A stretch of 12,764 nt of DNA from Deltaproteobacteria bacterium UBA5799 (GTDB lineage Bacteria; Desulfobacterota; GWC2-55-46). Shown one piece after another: positions 1 to 5,848 of the stretch. Position numbers and translations under genes: made by a program. The DNA lies in contig DIDN01000033.1 of the NCBI GenBank assembly GCA_002418185.1, positions 1 through 12,764 on the forward strand, written 5' to 3'. The notes under the pieces are model-generated. The model was given only the letters and a program-made list of their open reading frames with translations. It had not been told where the DNA came from and made no database searches. Position 1 is the first letter of the stretch. Each line of letters starts with the position of its first letter.

Positions 1-2
1 AA

Positions 3-22
3 GGCAGGCCTTTCGGCCTGCC
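3..22. terminator. Hairpin at left edge, possible minus-strand terminator
   Basis: GGCAGGCC (3-10) and GGCCTGCC (15-22) form a perfect 8-bp stem with a TTTC loop. Read on the minus strand it is followed by TT and then the window edge, so a T-tract cannot be confirmed. It lies 166 bases past the thioredoxin stop codon and could end that transcript or a plus-strand transcript entering from the left. Confidence 0.4.
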
Positions 23-83
23 TCCGGATACCAGACGGGTTTTATTAAAGACAACCTCTAAAAAACAGAGATGTTTCCAGCTT

Positions 84-128
84 TTCCCGTAAGGCCGGGA
101 ATAAAAGCGGCGCATATATGTCTATATG
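84..128. other. Two small inverted repeats downstream of trxA
   Basis: TTCCCG (84-89) pairs with CGGGAA (96-101), and CATATA (113-118) pairs with TATATG (123-128). The stretch 23-188 is otherwise non-coding and richer in A and T than the rest of the window. Neither hairpin is followed by a clear T-tract on either strand, so the function is unknown; they may be part of the 3' untranslated region of trxA. Confidence 0.25.
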
Positions 129-188
129 TGAGCATTTTTATTCACGTAGCTACGCAGAGTCCGGGGAAAAAACCGATTTTTAACCGTA

Positions 189-515
189 TCAAAGCGCCTT
201 TTCGATAAGCTCCCTCACCTGGTCCTTCGGCACGGCGCCCACAAGCTGGTCGACCACCTTGCCGTCCTTGAAGAGTATAAGGGTGGGGATGCCCCTTACG
301 CCGTACCTGCCCGGGGTGGAGGGGTTGTCGTCCACGTTCATCTTGGCCACTCTCACCTTCCCGGAATAAGCTGCGGCCATCTCGTCCACGATAGGCGCGA
401 TAGCCTTGCACGGGGCGCACCAGCTCGCCCAGAAGTCCACCAGGGCCGGGACGTCCGACTTGAGCACCATGGACTCGAAATTGGAATCCGATACGTTTAT
501 AGTGTTCTCGCCCAT
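189..515 (-). CDS. trxA: Thioredoxin
   Basis: A 108-residue thioredoxin, the usual length for TrxA: a cytoplasmic dithiol/disulfide oxidoreductase that reduces protein disulfides and is itself reduced by thioredoxin reductase. The active site is WCAPC (W32-C36), with the catalytic cysteines C33 and C36. It sits in the typical context VDFWASWCAPCK, and Ala replaces the Gly of the classical WCGPC. The cis-Pro region GIPTLILF and the C-terminal helix are present. There is no signal peptide, so it should be cytoplasmic. The ATG at 515 is supported by AAAGGAG (522-528 on the complement) 6 bases upstream. It is a single-gene unit with its own promoter at 600-628, divergent from the 97-residue gene at 777. 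Family assignment is certain; calling it the main TrxA rather than a paralogue is inference. Confidence 0.97.
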   Translation of the reverse strand: MGENTINVSDSNFESMVLKSDVPALVDFWASWCAPCKAIAPIVDEMAAAYSGKVRVAKMNVDDNPSTPGRYGVRGIPTLILFKDGKVVDQLVGAVPKDQVRELIEKAL

Positions 516-599
516 CTACGACTCCTTTCAAGACTGTTTATGCTTAGAGCGGATTTCAAAGGGGGAAACGGAAGATTCCAGGCCATTCAATACTGTATG

Positions 600-628
600 A
601 ATATAATTCAACTGCCGTGGCGTGTCAA
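600..628 (-). promoter_or_regulatory. Sigma-70-type promoter of trxA
   Basis: On the minus strand TTGACA (628-623) and TATATT (605-600) are separated by exactly 17 bases. This is a perfect -35 and a 5/6 -10. The predicted transcript starts near 593, giving a leader of roughly 78 bases before the ATG at 515. No competing coding signal overlaps it. Confidence 0.75.
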
Positions 629-633
629 CCCAT

Positions 634-721
634 TTGTCCGGGCCCTGAAGCGCGGGAAATCCGCGTAAGGAAGGTTGCTCAGGGCCCGACAAAAGCCTGC
701 CTGGCGCAATCTTCCGGCAGG
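634..721. repeat. Overlapping, competing inverted repeats in the divergent trxA upstream region
   Basis: 634-648 is the inverse of 679-692 (14 pairs with a single bulged C), enclosing a 5-bp hairpin CGCGG/CCGCG (651-655/661-665). A second hairpin is CCTGCC/GGCAGG (696-701/716-721). In addition GGAAGGTTGC (669-678) can pair with GCAATCTTCC (706-715), 10 pairs with one G-U, and 679-683 with 700-704. The last pairing competes with the first two stems. It lies between the -35 boxes of the divergent trxA and 777 promoters, so neither promoter would transcribe it. It may be a small RNA gene, a REP-type element or a protein-binding region. Confidence 0.5.
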
Positions 722-738
722 GCCGAGACGCTTTTGAC

Positions 739-767
739 TTGACACCAAAGCGCCTTTTCTGGAAAAT
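739..767 (+). promoter_or_regulatory. Candidate promoter of the 97-residue gene, start site close to the ATG
   Basis: TTGACA (739-744), 17 bases, then GAAAAT (762-767, 4/6 to TATAAT). The -35 is perfect and the -10 is moderate. The predicted start site falls at about 774-777, at or next to the start codon at 777, and no Shine-Dalgarno sequence is visible, which fits a leaderless mRNA. Confidence 0.45.
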
Positions 768-776
768 ATAGCGGCA

Positions 777-1070
777 ATGAATGACGAAGCAATACTCCAG
801 GCGCTTGAAGACGCAGCCGAACGGCTCTCGATAAAGCTCTCGTATGAAGACCTCCGAAAAGGCGAAGTGACCGCCCGCGGCGGCATCTTTCAACTGCGCG
901 GCGAGAGAAGGATAATAGTGCACAAGGGCCTTCCCGTGAAGGACAGGGCCGAGGTGCTGACCGATATCCTCTCGGGGGTGGATACGTCTTCCATACACCT
1001 TCCGCCCGCCCTCAGGGAAAGGCTCGAAAAGGCCAGGGAAAAGGCGCTCCCCAGGGCTGCCGAGGCCTGA
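777..1070 (+). CDS. Small conserved-type protein of unknown function (97 aa)
   Basis: I cannot assign a function. The 97-residue product is charged and soluble, with no signal peptide, membrane helix or cysteine. It reads as an N-terminal helix (about 1-22), a strand-rich core around residues 33-50 (GGIFQLRGERRIIVHKGLP) and C-terminal helices rich in Lys, Arg and Glu (about 51-97). The pattern of a short beta segment with 'RRIIVHKGLP' followed by a helix and 'LPPALRERLEKA' is one I associate with small uncharacterised proteins of Desulfobacterota-like genomes, from memory only. The core loosely recalls the N-terminus of ImmA/IrrE-type proteins, but there is no HExxH motif. Start: ATG at 777, no ribosome binding site, candidate promoter at 739-767. 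Codon use matches the neighbours, which supports a real gene. It stands alone, divergent from trxA. Confidence 0.75.
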   Translation: MNDEAILQALEDAAERLSIKLSYEDLRKGEVTARGGIFQLRGERRIIVHKGLPVKDRAEVLTDILSGVDTSSIHLPPALRERLEKAREKALPRAAEA

Positions 1071-1355
1071 GTTAACCGGCGCGGGCGCGGGAAGTCCTTT
1101 GACAGCATGCCGCCCGCCCGGCGGAGAATAGAGTCGAAGGGGTCAGGCCCCGAGAGAGGATTTTCACCCGGGGCTGGTAAGGAAGACCGTACCCTTTCAG
1201 CCATTGAAACCGCACATGCCCCGTTCCAGCTCCGGCTATTTGCCAGCGCGCTCCCGACACATGCCCAAGCTCATACCTGCCCGTTCCCGCACCCAAACGG
1301 TTCAGCCGGTTTTTTCAGCTTTACGACTGCGTTTTTTCATTCTATTTTCTTTAGA
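1071..1355. other. Non-coding stretch after the 97-residue gene
   Basis: I see no convincing gene here; the open frames on both strands have atypical composition and no ribosome binding site. GCGGGCG (1081-1087) pairs with CGCCCGC (1111-1117), and GCCCCG (1147-1152) pairs with CGGGGC (1169-1174). Towards the right end it becomes T-rich (1310-1351), just before the promoter at 1356. Confidence 0.5.
1296..1315 (+). terminator. Weak candidate intrinsic terminator
   Basis: AACGG (1296-1300) pairs with CCGGTT (1306-1311) around the loop TTCAG, with one bulged G, and runs into six T residues (1310-1315). The stem is short. It could end the transcript of the 777 gene before the promoter at 1356. 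Confidence 0.35.
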
Positions 1356-1385
1356 TTGACTCCTGGATATTGCGGATGGTATCAT
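1356..1385 (+). promoter_or_regulatory. Sigma-70-type promoter for the TPR/lolB-like operon
   Basis: TTGACT (1356-1361) and TATCAT (1380-1385) are separated by 18 bases; each matches 5/6 of the consensus. The transcript would start near 1392, giving a leader of about 277 bases before the GTG at 1669. Confidence 0.6.
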
Positions 1386-1391
1386 AGGAAA

Positions 1392-1668
1392 CGGCGGAAC
1401 TTTGGCCGGATTTAAAAGGCCTGGCCGTCAGGCGGCCTTTTCTGATGGGAGAGCCTGCTCCGTGCTTTCCGGAGCAGGCCTGAAGGGAATTTTCACCGAG
1501 CCCCCTGAGCGCAAGGGGGCGTCAGCAGGGAAACCGGCCGGGGAGGCCCCCAACCGGGGTCGGCCCAGGGAAAGACCAAGGCCCGGCCGCTAATGGGCCC
1601 GCGGCCCCAGCAAGGCCCGAAGCGGGGCGCGCATGCGCCCATTTCGAGGCCGGTTCGGAGGAATAGTC
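1392..1668 (+). promoter_or_regulatory. Long GC-rich structured leader of the TPR operon
   Basis: The leader contains, in order: the terminator-like hairpin at 1414-1441; a perfect 10-bp hairpin (1453-1462/1470-1479, loop TGCTTTC); and a 7-bp hairpin GCCCCCT/AGGGGGC (1500-1506/1514-1520). CTGATG (1442-1447) can pair with CGTCAG (1520-1525) to enclose the last two as a three-way junction, sharing base 1520 with the third stem. The rest (1526-1650) is very GC-rich and can fold in several ways. I do not recognise a known riboswitch class. No protein-coding signal is seen. Confidence 0.4.
1414..1443 (+). terminator. Terminator-like (attenuator-like) hairpin just after the promoter
   Basis: AAAAGGCC (1414-1421) and GGCCTTTT (1434-1441) are perfectly inverse, with CCTG/CAGG offering an alternative inner pairing. 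The 3' arm ends in TTTTCT. It starts about 22 bases after the predicted transcription start at 1392, a position more suggestive of premature termination or attenuation than of ending an upstream gene. Confidence 0.45.
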
Positions 1669-3399
1669 GTGAAGGAATCCACCTATTTCAAGAAATTGGC
1701 AGTGCCCGCGCTGGCCGCGCTCCTTCTTATCCCCACTTTTATCACCAAATCGCACGCCAAGGACCACAAAAACCCCAAAGTGAGCATCAAAAAGGCCGGG
1801 AAGGGCGCCCCTTATTATTTCTACATGGCCGCGCAGATGCTAAGAGGGAGCGGCGACCTCGCCGGCGCGATAGACCTGTACAAGCGCTCCGTCTCCCTTG
1901 ACCCCGACTCGGCCACCCTGCATTCCGAGCTCGGGAGCCTCTACATCGGCTCCGGCGACGTGCAGTCGGCGAAAAAGCACCTCGAGACCGCCATAGAGAA
2001 GGACCCCGGGTACGCCCCCCCGTACGCACTGCTCGCGGAGATAAACACGTTCCAGAAGGACAAGGCAGGCGCCATCAGGAACTACGAGAAGACAATCGAG
2101 CTCGACCCCGCCAACAGCAAGAACTACCTGATGCTCGGCTCGATGTACTCGAAGTCCGGCGAACACGACAAGGCGGAGGGCGTATTGAAGAAGCTCCTCT
2201 CCGTTAAGCCCGACTCCACAATGGCGTATTACTACCTCGCAAAGAACGAGTTCGACAGGGCGGACTACGCCAGGGCCGCCGAGTATTACCAGAACGCCCT
2301 GAACCTCAACTCGCGCTTCGGCACCGTGTACTTCGAGCTCGGGGTCACCTACGAGCTCGCGAAGCAGTACGACAAGGCGATCGAGGTCTACTCCAGCGGG
2401 GTCGCCCTCATGCCGAACGACACGAGCATGGTGAACCGCCTGAGCACGATATACATACAGCAGAACAGGCTGGACGAGGCGCTCGAGCAATTGAAGAAGC
2501 TTGAGAAAAGGGAGGAAACGCGCCTTGACGCGATGGTAAGGACCGGGCTTATCTACTTCGAGAAGAAGAAGTTCGACGAGGCGATCGCGAAGTTCAACGA
2601 CATACTCTCCATAAACCCCGAGTTCCACAAGGTGCGCTATTACCTGGGGACCACCTACGAGGAGAAGGGGGACCTCGCCAACGCGGCAGCCGAGTTCGTG
2701 AAGATCCCGGAGCAGGACACGAGTTTCATCGACTCGAAGATACACCTCGCGTACATATACGAGCGCCAGGGAAGGCTCGAGAACACCATAAAGGAGCTGA
2801 ACGAGGCGATAAAGGCCCGGGGCGAGAGCGTCGAGCTCCTCAAGCTCCTCGCCACCATTTACCGCGACGCCGAGAGGCATGCCGAATCGATAGAGACGCT
2901 CGAAGTCGCCGTGAAGCTCAGGCCCGACGACCCGGACCTCCTCTTCCTCCTCGGGGTCCTCTACGACGAGGCGAAGGTGGAGGAGAAGTTCATGCCCACG
3001 ATGTACAGGGTCGTGGAGCTCGACCCCAGGCACGCGAACGCCCTCAACTACATCGGCTACACGTACGCCGAGAGAGGTGTGGAGCTCGACAAGGCCGAGG
3101 AGCTCGTCAAGAGGGCCCTGGAGGTGTCGCCCGAGAGCGGCCACATACTCGACAGCCTCGGCTGGGTCTATTTCAAGAAAGGCGAGATAGACAAGGCCGT
3201 CGTCGAGCTCGAGAAGGCCCTGAAGCTCCTTCCCGACGACCCCGTCGTCATCGAGCACCTCGGGGACGCCTATTCGAGCGGCAAGGACACGGAGAAGGCG
3301 CTTTCCCTTTACGAGTCGGCGCTCGACAAGGACCCGGAGAATACGGGCCTCATGGGAAAGATAGAGCGCCTCCGGAAAGAGCTGAAGGCCGCTAAGTGA
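1669..3399 (+). CDS. Secreted TPR-repeat protein
   Basis: A 576-residue protein made almost wholly of tetratricopeptide repeats, which form a superhelical scaffold for protein-protein contacts. I chose the GTG at 1669 because GGAGG (1657-1661) lies 7 bases upstream and translation from it begins with a classic signal peptide: KK at 8-9, a hydrophobic core at 10-25 and a likely cut after S-H-A at residue 30. An in-frame ATG at 1633 lacks a ribosome site and would spoil the signal peptide. About 15 TPR units span residues 48-556, with repeated signatures such as ELDP, LDPD and LGWVYFKKGEIDKA. The protein should be periplasmic or on the inner face of the outer membrane. It overlaps the lipoprotein gene by 4 bases; TPR-lolB neighbours are also known in Proteobacteria such as Pseudomonas, which suggests a role in envelope lipoprotein handling. 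The exact partner is unknown. Confidence 0.93.
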   Translation: MKESTYFKKLAVPALAALLLIPTFITKSHAKDHKNPKVSIKKAGKGAPYYFYMAAQMLRGSGDLAGAIDLYKRSVSLDPDSATLHSELGSLYIGSGDVQSAKKHLETAIEKDPGYAPPYALLAEINTFQKDKAGAIRNYEKTIELDPANSKNYLMLGSMYSKSGEHDKAEGVLKKLLSVKPDSTMAYYYLAKNEFDRADYARAAEYYQNALNLNSRFGTVYFELGVTYELAKQYDKAIEVYSSGVALMPNDTSMVNRLSTIYIQQNRLDEALEQLKKLEKREETRLDAMVRTGLIYFEKKKFDEAIAKFNDILSINPEFHKVRYYLGTTYEEKGDLANAAAEFVKIPEQDTSFIDSKIHLAYIYERQGRLENTIKELNEAIKARGESVELLKLLATIYRDAERHAESIETLEVAVKLRPDDPDLLFLLGVLYDEAKVEEKFMPTMYRVVELDPRHANALNYIGYTYAERGVELDKAEELVKRALEVSPESGHILDSLGWVYFKKGEIDKAVVELEKALKLLPDDPVVIEHLGDAYSSGKDTEKALSLYESALDKDPENTGLMGKIERLRKELKAAK

Positions 3400-4040
3400 G
3401 GAAGTTTTTCTGGCTCGCCGCGCTCGCTCCGCTCGTTGCGGCAGGGTGCGCGGCAAAGCTCCCCCCCCCGCTCTCCCCGCCCGAGATAACCCCGGTCTCG
3501 CTCCGTGCGCACGGCGTCGTGGAGATGAAGCGCCGGTTCTTTACCATAAGCGGCAGGGCCCTTGTACTCGCCAGAAGCCCCGCCTCCTTCAGGATAGAGG
3601 TCTTCGGCCCCTTCGGCCAGACCGTCGCAGTGCTGGCGAGCGACGGCGAGGCCATCTACACCGTCACTGAAGACGGCGCCGAGGCCTTAAGCCGCGATGA
3701 ACCCGGCGTTCCACATTCTCTTAAGCCGGAGGACGCCGCGTCACTCCTCCTTGGGAACCCCCGCCCGGCGGGCGAGCTCGCCGGAGGCGAGGTCGAGACG
3801 TCAACTGACGAGCACGGCAGGCTCAGGCTCTTCTCGAGGCCGGCAAGGGACGGAGAAGGGGGCCTCAAGGTCCTCCTCGAGGACTACAGGGAGGTCTCGG
3901 GGGCCCACATACCCTTCAGGATAGTAATCGACGACGGCAAGAGGACGGTCACGATAAAATACAGCGAAGTCGAGGTAAACCCGGAACTTCCCGAGGACCT
4001 CTTCAGGGCCGGGGAGGCGGCCCGAGGCGCCGGACCGTGA
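3396..4040 (+). CDS. LolB/DUF4292-like outer-membrane lipoprotein
   Basis: A 214-residue lipoprotein precursor. Residues 1-17 are a type II signal peptide and the lipobox is A15-A16-G17-C18. The +2 residue is Ala, not Asp, which by the rule known from E. coli favours sorting to the outer membrane. The mature part reads as a run of beta strands in the style of the LolB/LppX/DUF4292 fold: an N-terminal 'LRAHGVVEM' strand, 'FRIEVFGPFGQTVAVLASDGEAIYTV' in the middle, and 'HIPFRIVIDDGKRTVTIKYSEVEVNPELP' near the end. LolB receives lipoproteins from the LolA chaperone and inserts them in the outer membrane. Start: GTG at 3396 overlapping the TGA of the TPR gene, implying translational coupling. Sequence identity to true LolB looks low, so I give no gene symbol; a generic DUF4292 lipoprotein is equally compatible. 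Confidence 0.8.
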   Translation: MRKFFWLAALAPLVAAGCAAKLPPPLSPPEITPVSLRAHGVVEMKRRFFTISGRALVLARSPASFRIEVFGPFGQTVAVLASDGEAIYTVTEDGAEALSRDEPGVPHSLKPEDAASLLLGNPRPAGELAGGEVETSTDEHGRLRLFSRPARDGEGGLKVLLEDYREVSGAHIPFRIVIDDGKRTVTIKYSEVEVNPELPEDLFRAGEAARGAGP

Positions 4041-4051
4041 AGGCAAAGAAG

Positions 4052-4080
4052 TTGACTATAATACCCGGATATGTTATAAA
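4052..4080 (+). promoter_or_regulatory. Near-consensus sigma-70 promoter of carD
   Basis: TTGACT (4052-4057), a 17-base spacer, and TATAAA (4075-4080) give two 5/6 hexamers at ideal spacing. The start site would be near 4087, about 30 bases before the ATG at 4118. The promoter begins 11 bases after the lipoprotein stop, so the carD cluster is a separate transcription unit. Confidence 0.75.
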
Positions 4081-4117
4081 AGATAATACCGCTTTCCCCA
4101 CATTCTAAAGGACCTTC

Positions 4118-4624
4118 ATGTCCAAAATCGTAATAGATAACTTCAAGACCGGCGAGCTTGCCGTCTATCCGGCCCATGGCGTTGGAATGATAATGGGAGT
4201 CGAGACCAGGGAAGTCTCCGGGGTAAACAAAAACTTTTACATCATTAAAATCCTCGACACCGAAGCCACGATAATGGTGCCGACCGACACGGCAGCGGCG
4301 GTCGGCCTCCGGAAGATCGTAAAGAAGTCCCTCGTCCCCAAGGTCTACGAGATATTGAAGGACCGCTCCGAAGTCTGCCTCGACAACCAGACCTGGAACA
4401 GGAGATACAGGGACTACACCGACAAGATAAAGAGCGGCTGCGTGATGGAAGTCGCGCGCGTGCTCAGGGACCTTTACATACTCAAGTACGACAAGGAGCT
4501 CTCGTTCGGCGAGCGCCGGATGCTGGATACCGCCAAGAACCTGCTTGTGAAAGAGATCTCCATCGCCAGGAAGGTAAAGGAAGAAAAGGTCGAGGAAGAG
4601 CTTTTCCGCCTGATGCAGCGTTAA
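4118..4624 (+). CDS. carD: CarD/CdnL-family RNA polymerase-binding regulator
   Basis: A 168-residue CarD-type protein, the normal size for CarD/CdnL. The N-terminal Tudor-like RNA polymerase-interacting domain covers about residues 8-65 (GELAVYPAHGVGMIMG, then FYIIKIL and TIMVPT). The all-helical DNA-contacting domain covers about 66-168. W93, in QTWNRRYRDY, is in the position of the conserved Trp that in mycobacterial and Thermus CarD wedges at the upstream edge of the -10 element and stabilises the open complex. In known members this protein binds the beta subunit and tunes housekeeping promoters. AAAGGA (4107-4112) lies 5 bases before the ATG. The gene has its own promoter at 4052 and is followed 10 bases later by the PIN/TRAM gene, so the two are probably co-transcribed. 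Family call is firm; which promoters it controls cannot be seen. Confidence 0.95.
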   Translation: MSKIVIDNFKTGELAVYPAHGVGMIMGVETREVSGVNKNFYIIKILDTEATIMVPTDTAAAVGLRKIVKKSLVPKVYEILKDRSEVCLDNQTWNRRYRDYTDKIKSGCVMEVARVLRDLYILKYDKELSFGERRMLDTAKNLLVKEISIARKVKEEKVEEELFRLMQR

Positions 4625-4634
4625 GGAGGCCGTC

Positions 4635-5681
4635 TTGTATCTCGTAATGCGCTCCCTTCTGGTGATTTTCGCTTCGGCCAGCGGGTACTTCATAGTCCAG
4701 AGGATACTCGGCGAAAAGTTCGCGCTGGTGGGCCTCGCAAGCGGCCTGCTCATATCCGTCCTCGCCCTCCTCTTCGAGAAACGCGTAAAGAAGACCCCTT
4801 TAAGGATCGTCCTCGGCGGGGCCGCGGGGCTCATCATAGGGCTCACGGTCGCGAACCTCCTTACCTACCCGCTCATGCTGAAATCGCAGTTCGGGAGCGA
4901 GTACCTCGAGTTCGCCGTATACCTCCTCACCAACATCATCATAGGCTACCTGGGGCTCAGCATCGGCATGAAAAAGGGCGACGAGTTCGACTGGCACAAG
5001 GCCGTGAAGCTCTTTACCGAGCACCAGAGGGGCGGCGACAGGTCCGAAGAGCCCGATGCGAAAGCAAGCCCCCTGGTCATAGACACGAGCGTAATCATAG
5101 ACGGGAGGATAGCCGAGGTCATGGAGACCGGCTTCATCGAGGGCAGGCTCGTCGTGCCGCAGTTCGTGCTCCAGGAACTCCAGCACATAGCCGACTCGGC
5201 TGACCCGGTAAAGAGGGCCCGCGGCAGGAGGGGGCTCGACGTCCTCAAGCAGATACAGTCGAACAACAGGACCGCCGTCGAGATAACCGGGAAGGACTTC
5301 CCCGACATAAGGGAGGTGGACTCCAAGCTCGTCGCGCTCGCAAAGGAGCTTTCCGGGAAGATACTCACGAACGACGCCAACCTCAACAAGGTCGCGGAGC
5401 TCCACGGCGTCTGCGTCCTCAACATGAACAAGCTCGCGACCGCAATGAAGCCCGTGGTGCTGCCGGGAGAGGCCCTCAACATCCTGGTCCTCAAGGAGGG
5501 CAAGGAGCACGGCCAGGGCGTCGGCTACCTCGAAGACGGGACCATGGTGGTCATAGACAACGGCCGCGAATTCGTGGGGAAATCCATAGACGTGACCATA
5601 ACGAGCGTCCTTCAGACCACGGGCGGGAGGATGATATTCTCCAAGACCCGCGAGGACTTCAAGAAGGCCGCCTACCAGTAG
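4635..5681 (+). CDS. yacL: Membrane-anchored PIN/TRAM-domain protein (YacL type)
   Basis: A 348-residue protein with YacL architecture. Residues 6-110 hold about four membrane helices (near 7-25, 30-47, 57-78 and 92-112). Residues 146-265 are a PIN domain, a Mg-dependent RNase fold, with the acidic residues D150 and D156 (VIDTSVIIDGR), E181, D229 and D247 (LTNDANL) in the expected places. Residues 274-335 are a TRAM domain, a small beta-barrel linked to RNA binding. The active-site residues look intact, so a nuclease role at the membrane is plausible, but the substrate is not known for the family. TTG at 4635 is chosen because AAGGAGG (4623-4629) is 5 bases upstream; the in-frame ATG at 4647 would be 17 bases away. 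It follows carD in one operon, and the order yacL-ispD-ispF is also found in Bacillus. Confidence 0.92.
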   Translation: MYLVMRSLLVIFASASGYFIVQRILGEKFALVGLASGLLISVLALLFEKRVKKTPLRIVLGGAAGLIIGLTVANLLTYPLMLKSQFGSEYLEFAVYLLTNIIIGYLGLSIGMKKGDEFDWHKAVKLFTEHQRGGDRSEEPDAKASPLVIDTSVIIDGRIAEVMETGFIEGRLVVPQFVLQELQHIADSADPVKRARGRRGLDVLKQIQSNNRTAVEITGKDFPDIREVDSKLVALAKELSGKILTNDANLNKVAELHGVCVLNMNKLATAMKPVVLPGEALNILVLKEGKEHGQGVGYLEDGTMVVIDNGREFVGKSIDVTITSVLQTTGGRMIFSKTREDFKKAAYQ

Positions 5682-5715
5682 CGCCCGCTCAGTCCGAAAG
5701 ACGGTCTTCCGTCCG

Positions 5716-5737
5716 CGCCGCAAAACCTCTTGCGGCG
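5716..5737 (+). terminator. Hairpin between yacL and ispD
   Basis: CGCCGCAA (5716-5723) and TTGCGGCG (5730-5737) form a perfect 8-bp stem with loop AACCTC, 35 bases after the yacL stop. There is no T-tract, so it may slow or process transcripts rather than terminate them. Confidence 0.35.
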
Positions 5738-5772
5738 ATCGAGGCCCGCCCTTCTGAAACCCCTGAAAATCC

Positions 5773-5801
5773 TTTAAATCGAGCCGGAATAATATTACAC
5801 T
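5773..5801 (+). promoter_or_regulatory. Weak candidate promoter upstream of ispD
   Basis: TTTAAA (5773-5778), 17 bases, TACACT (5796-5801); each is 4/6. TAATAT at 5790-5795 is an alternative -10. The 167-base gap before ispD makes an internal promoter plausible, but the match is modest. Confidence 0.3.
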
Positions 5802-5848
5802 GTCGGTGCCGTTACGCGGCGGGGGCATCGAATACCTTTCAGCCGCGC

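Noticed and set aside
634..700. SRP (4.5S) RNA suggested by a long GC-rich hairpin with a GGAAGG segment.
   Set aside because: The universally conserved domain IV loop pattern is not present on either strand.
1107..1415. Open frame of 102 codons in the non-coding stretch before the TPR operon.
   Set aside because: No ribosome site, composition unlike the neighbours, rich in Pro, His and Phe with no domain pattern, and it runs through the promoter at 1356-1385.
1371..1456. Possible fluoride (crcB-type) riboswitch: GGATGG, later CTGATGGGAGAG, with AAACGG between.
   Set aside because: The spacing is wrong, the CGCC/GGC stem and the closing CUCC...C pairing are absent, and the 5' part overlaps the -10 element of the promoter.
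1480..1500. TTTTCACC segment whose complement resembles the GGTGAAAATCC piece of cobalamin riboswitches, present also at 1161-1168.
   Set aside because: Only this short piece matches; the following conserved core of the cobalamin class is missing on both strands.
1840..3456. Very long minus-strand open frame opposite the TPR gene (and similar ones opposite yacL and lolB).
   Set aside because: It is a mirror of the GC-rich, GAG/CTC-rich plus-strand gene; the translation is low-complexity Leu, Val, Glu and Arg without any family pattern, while the plus strand shows signal peptide and TPRs.
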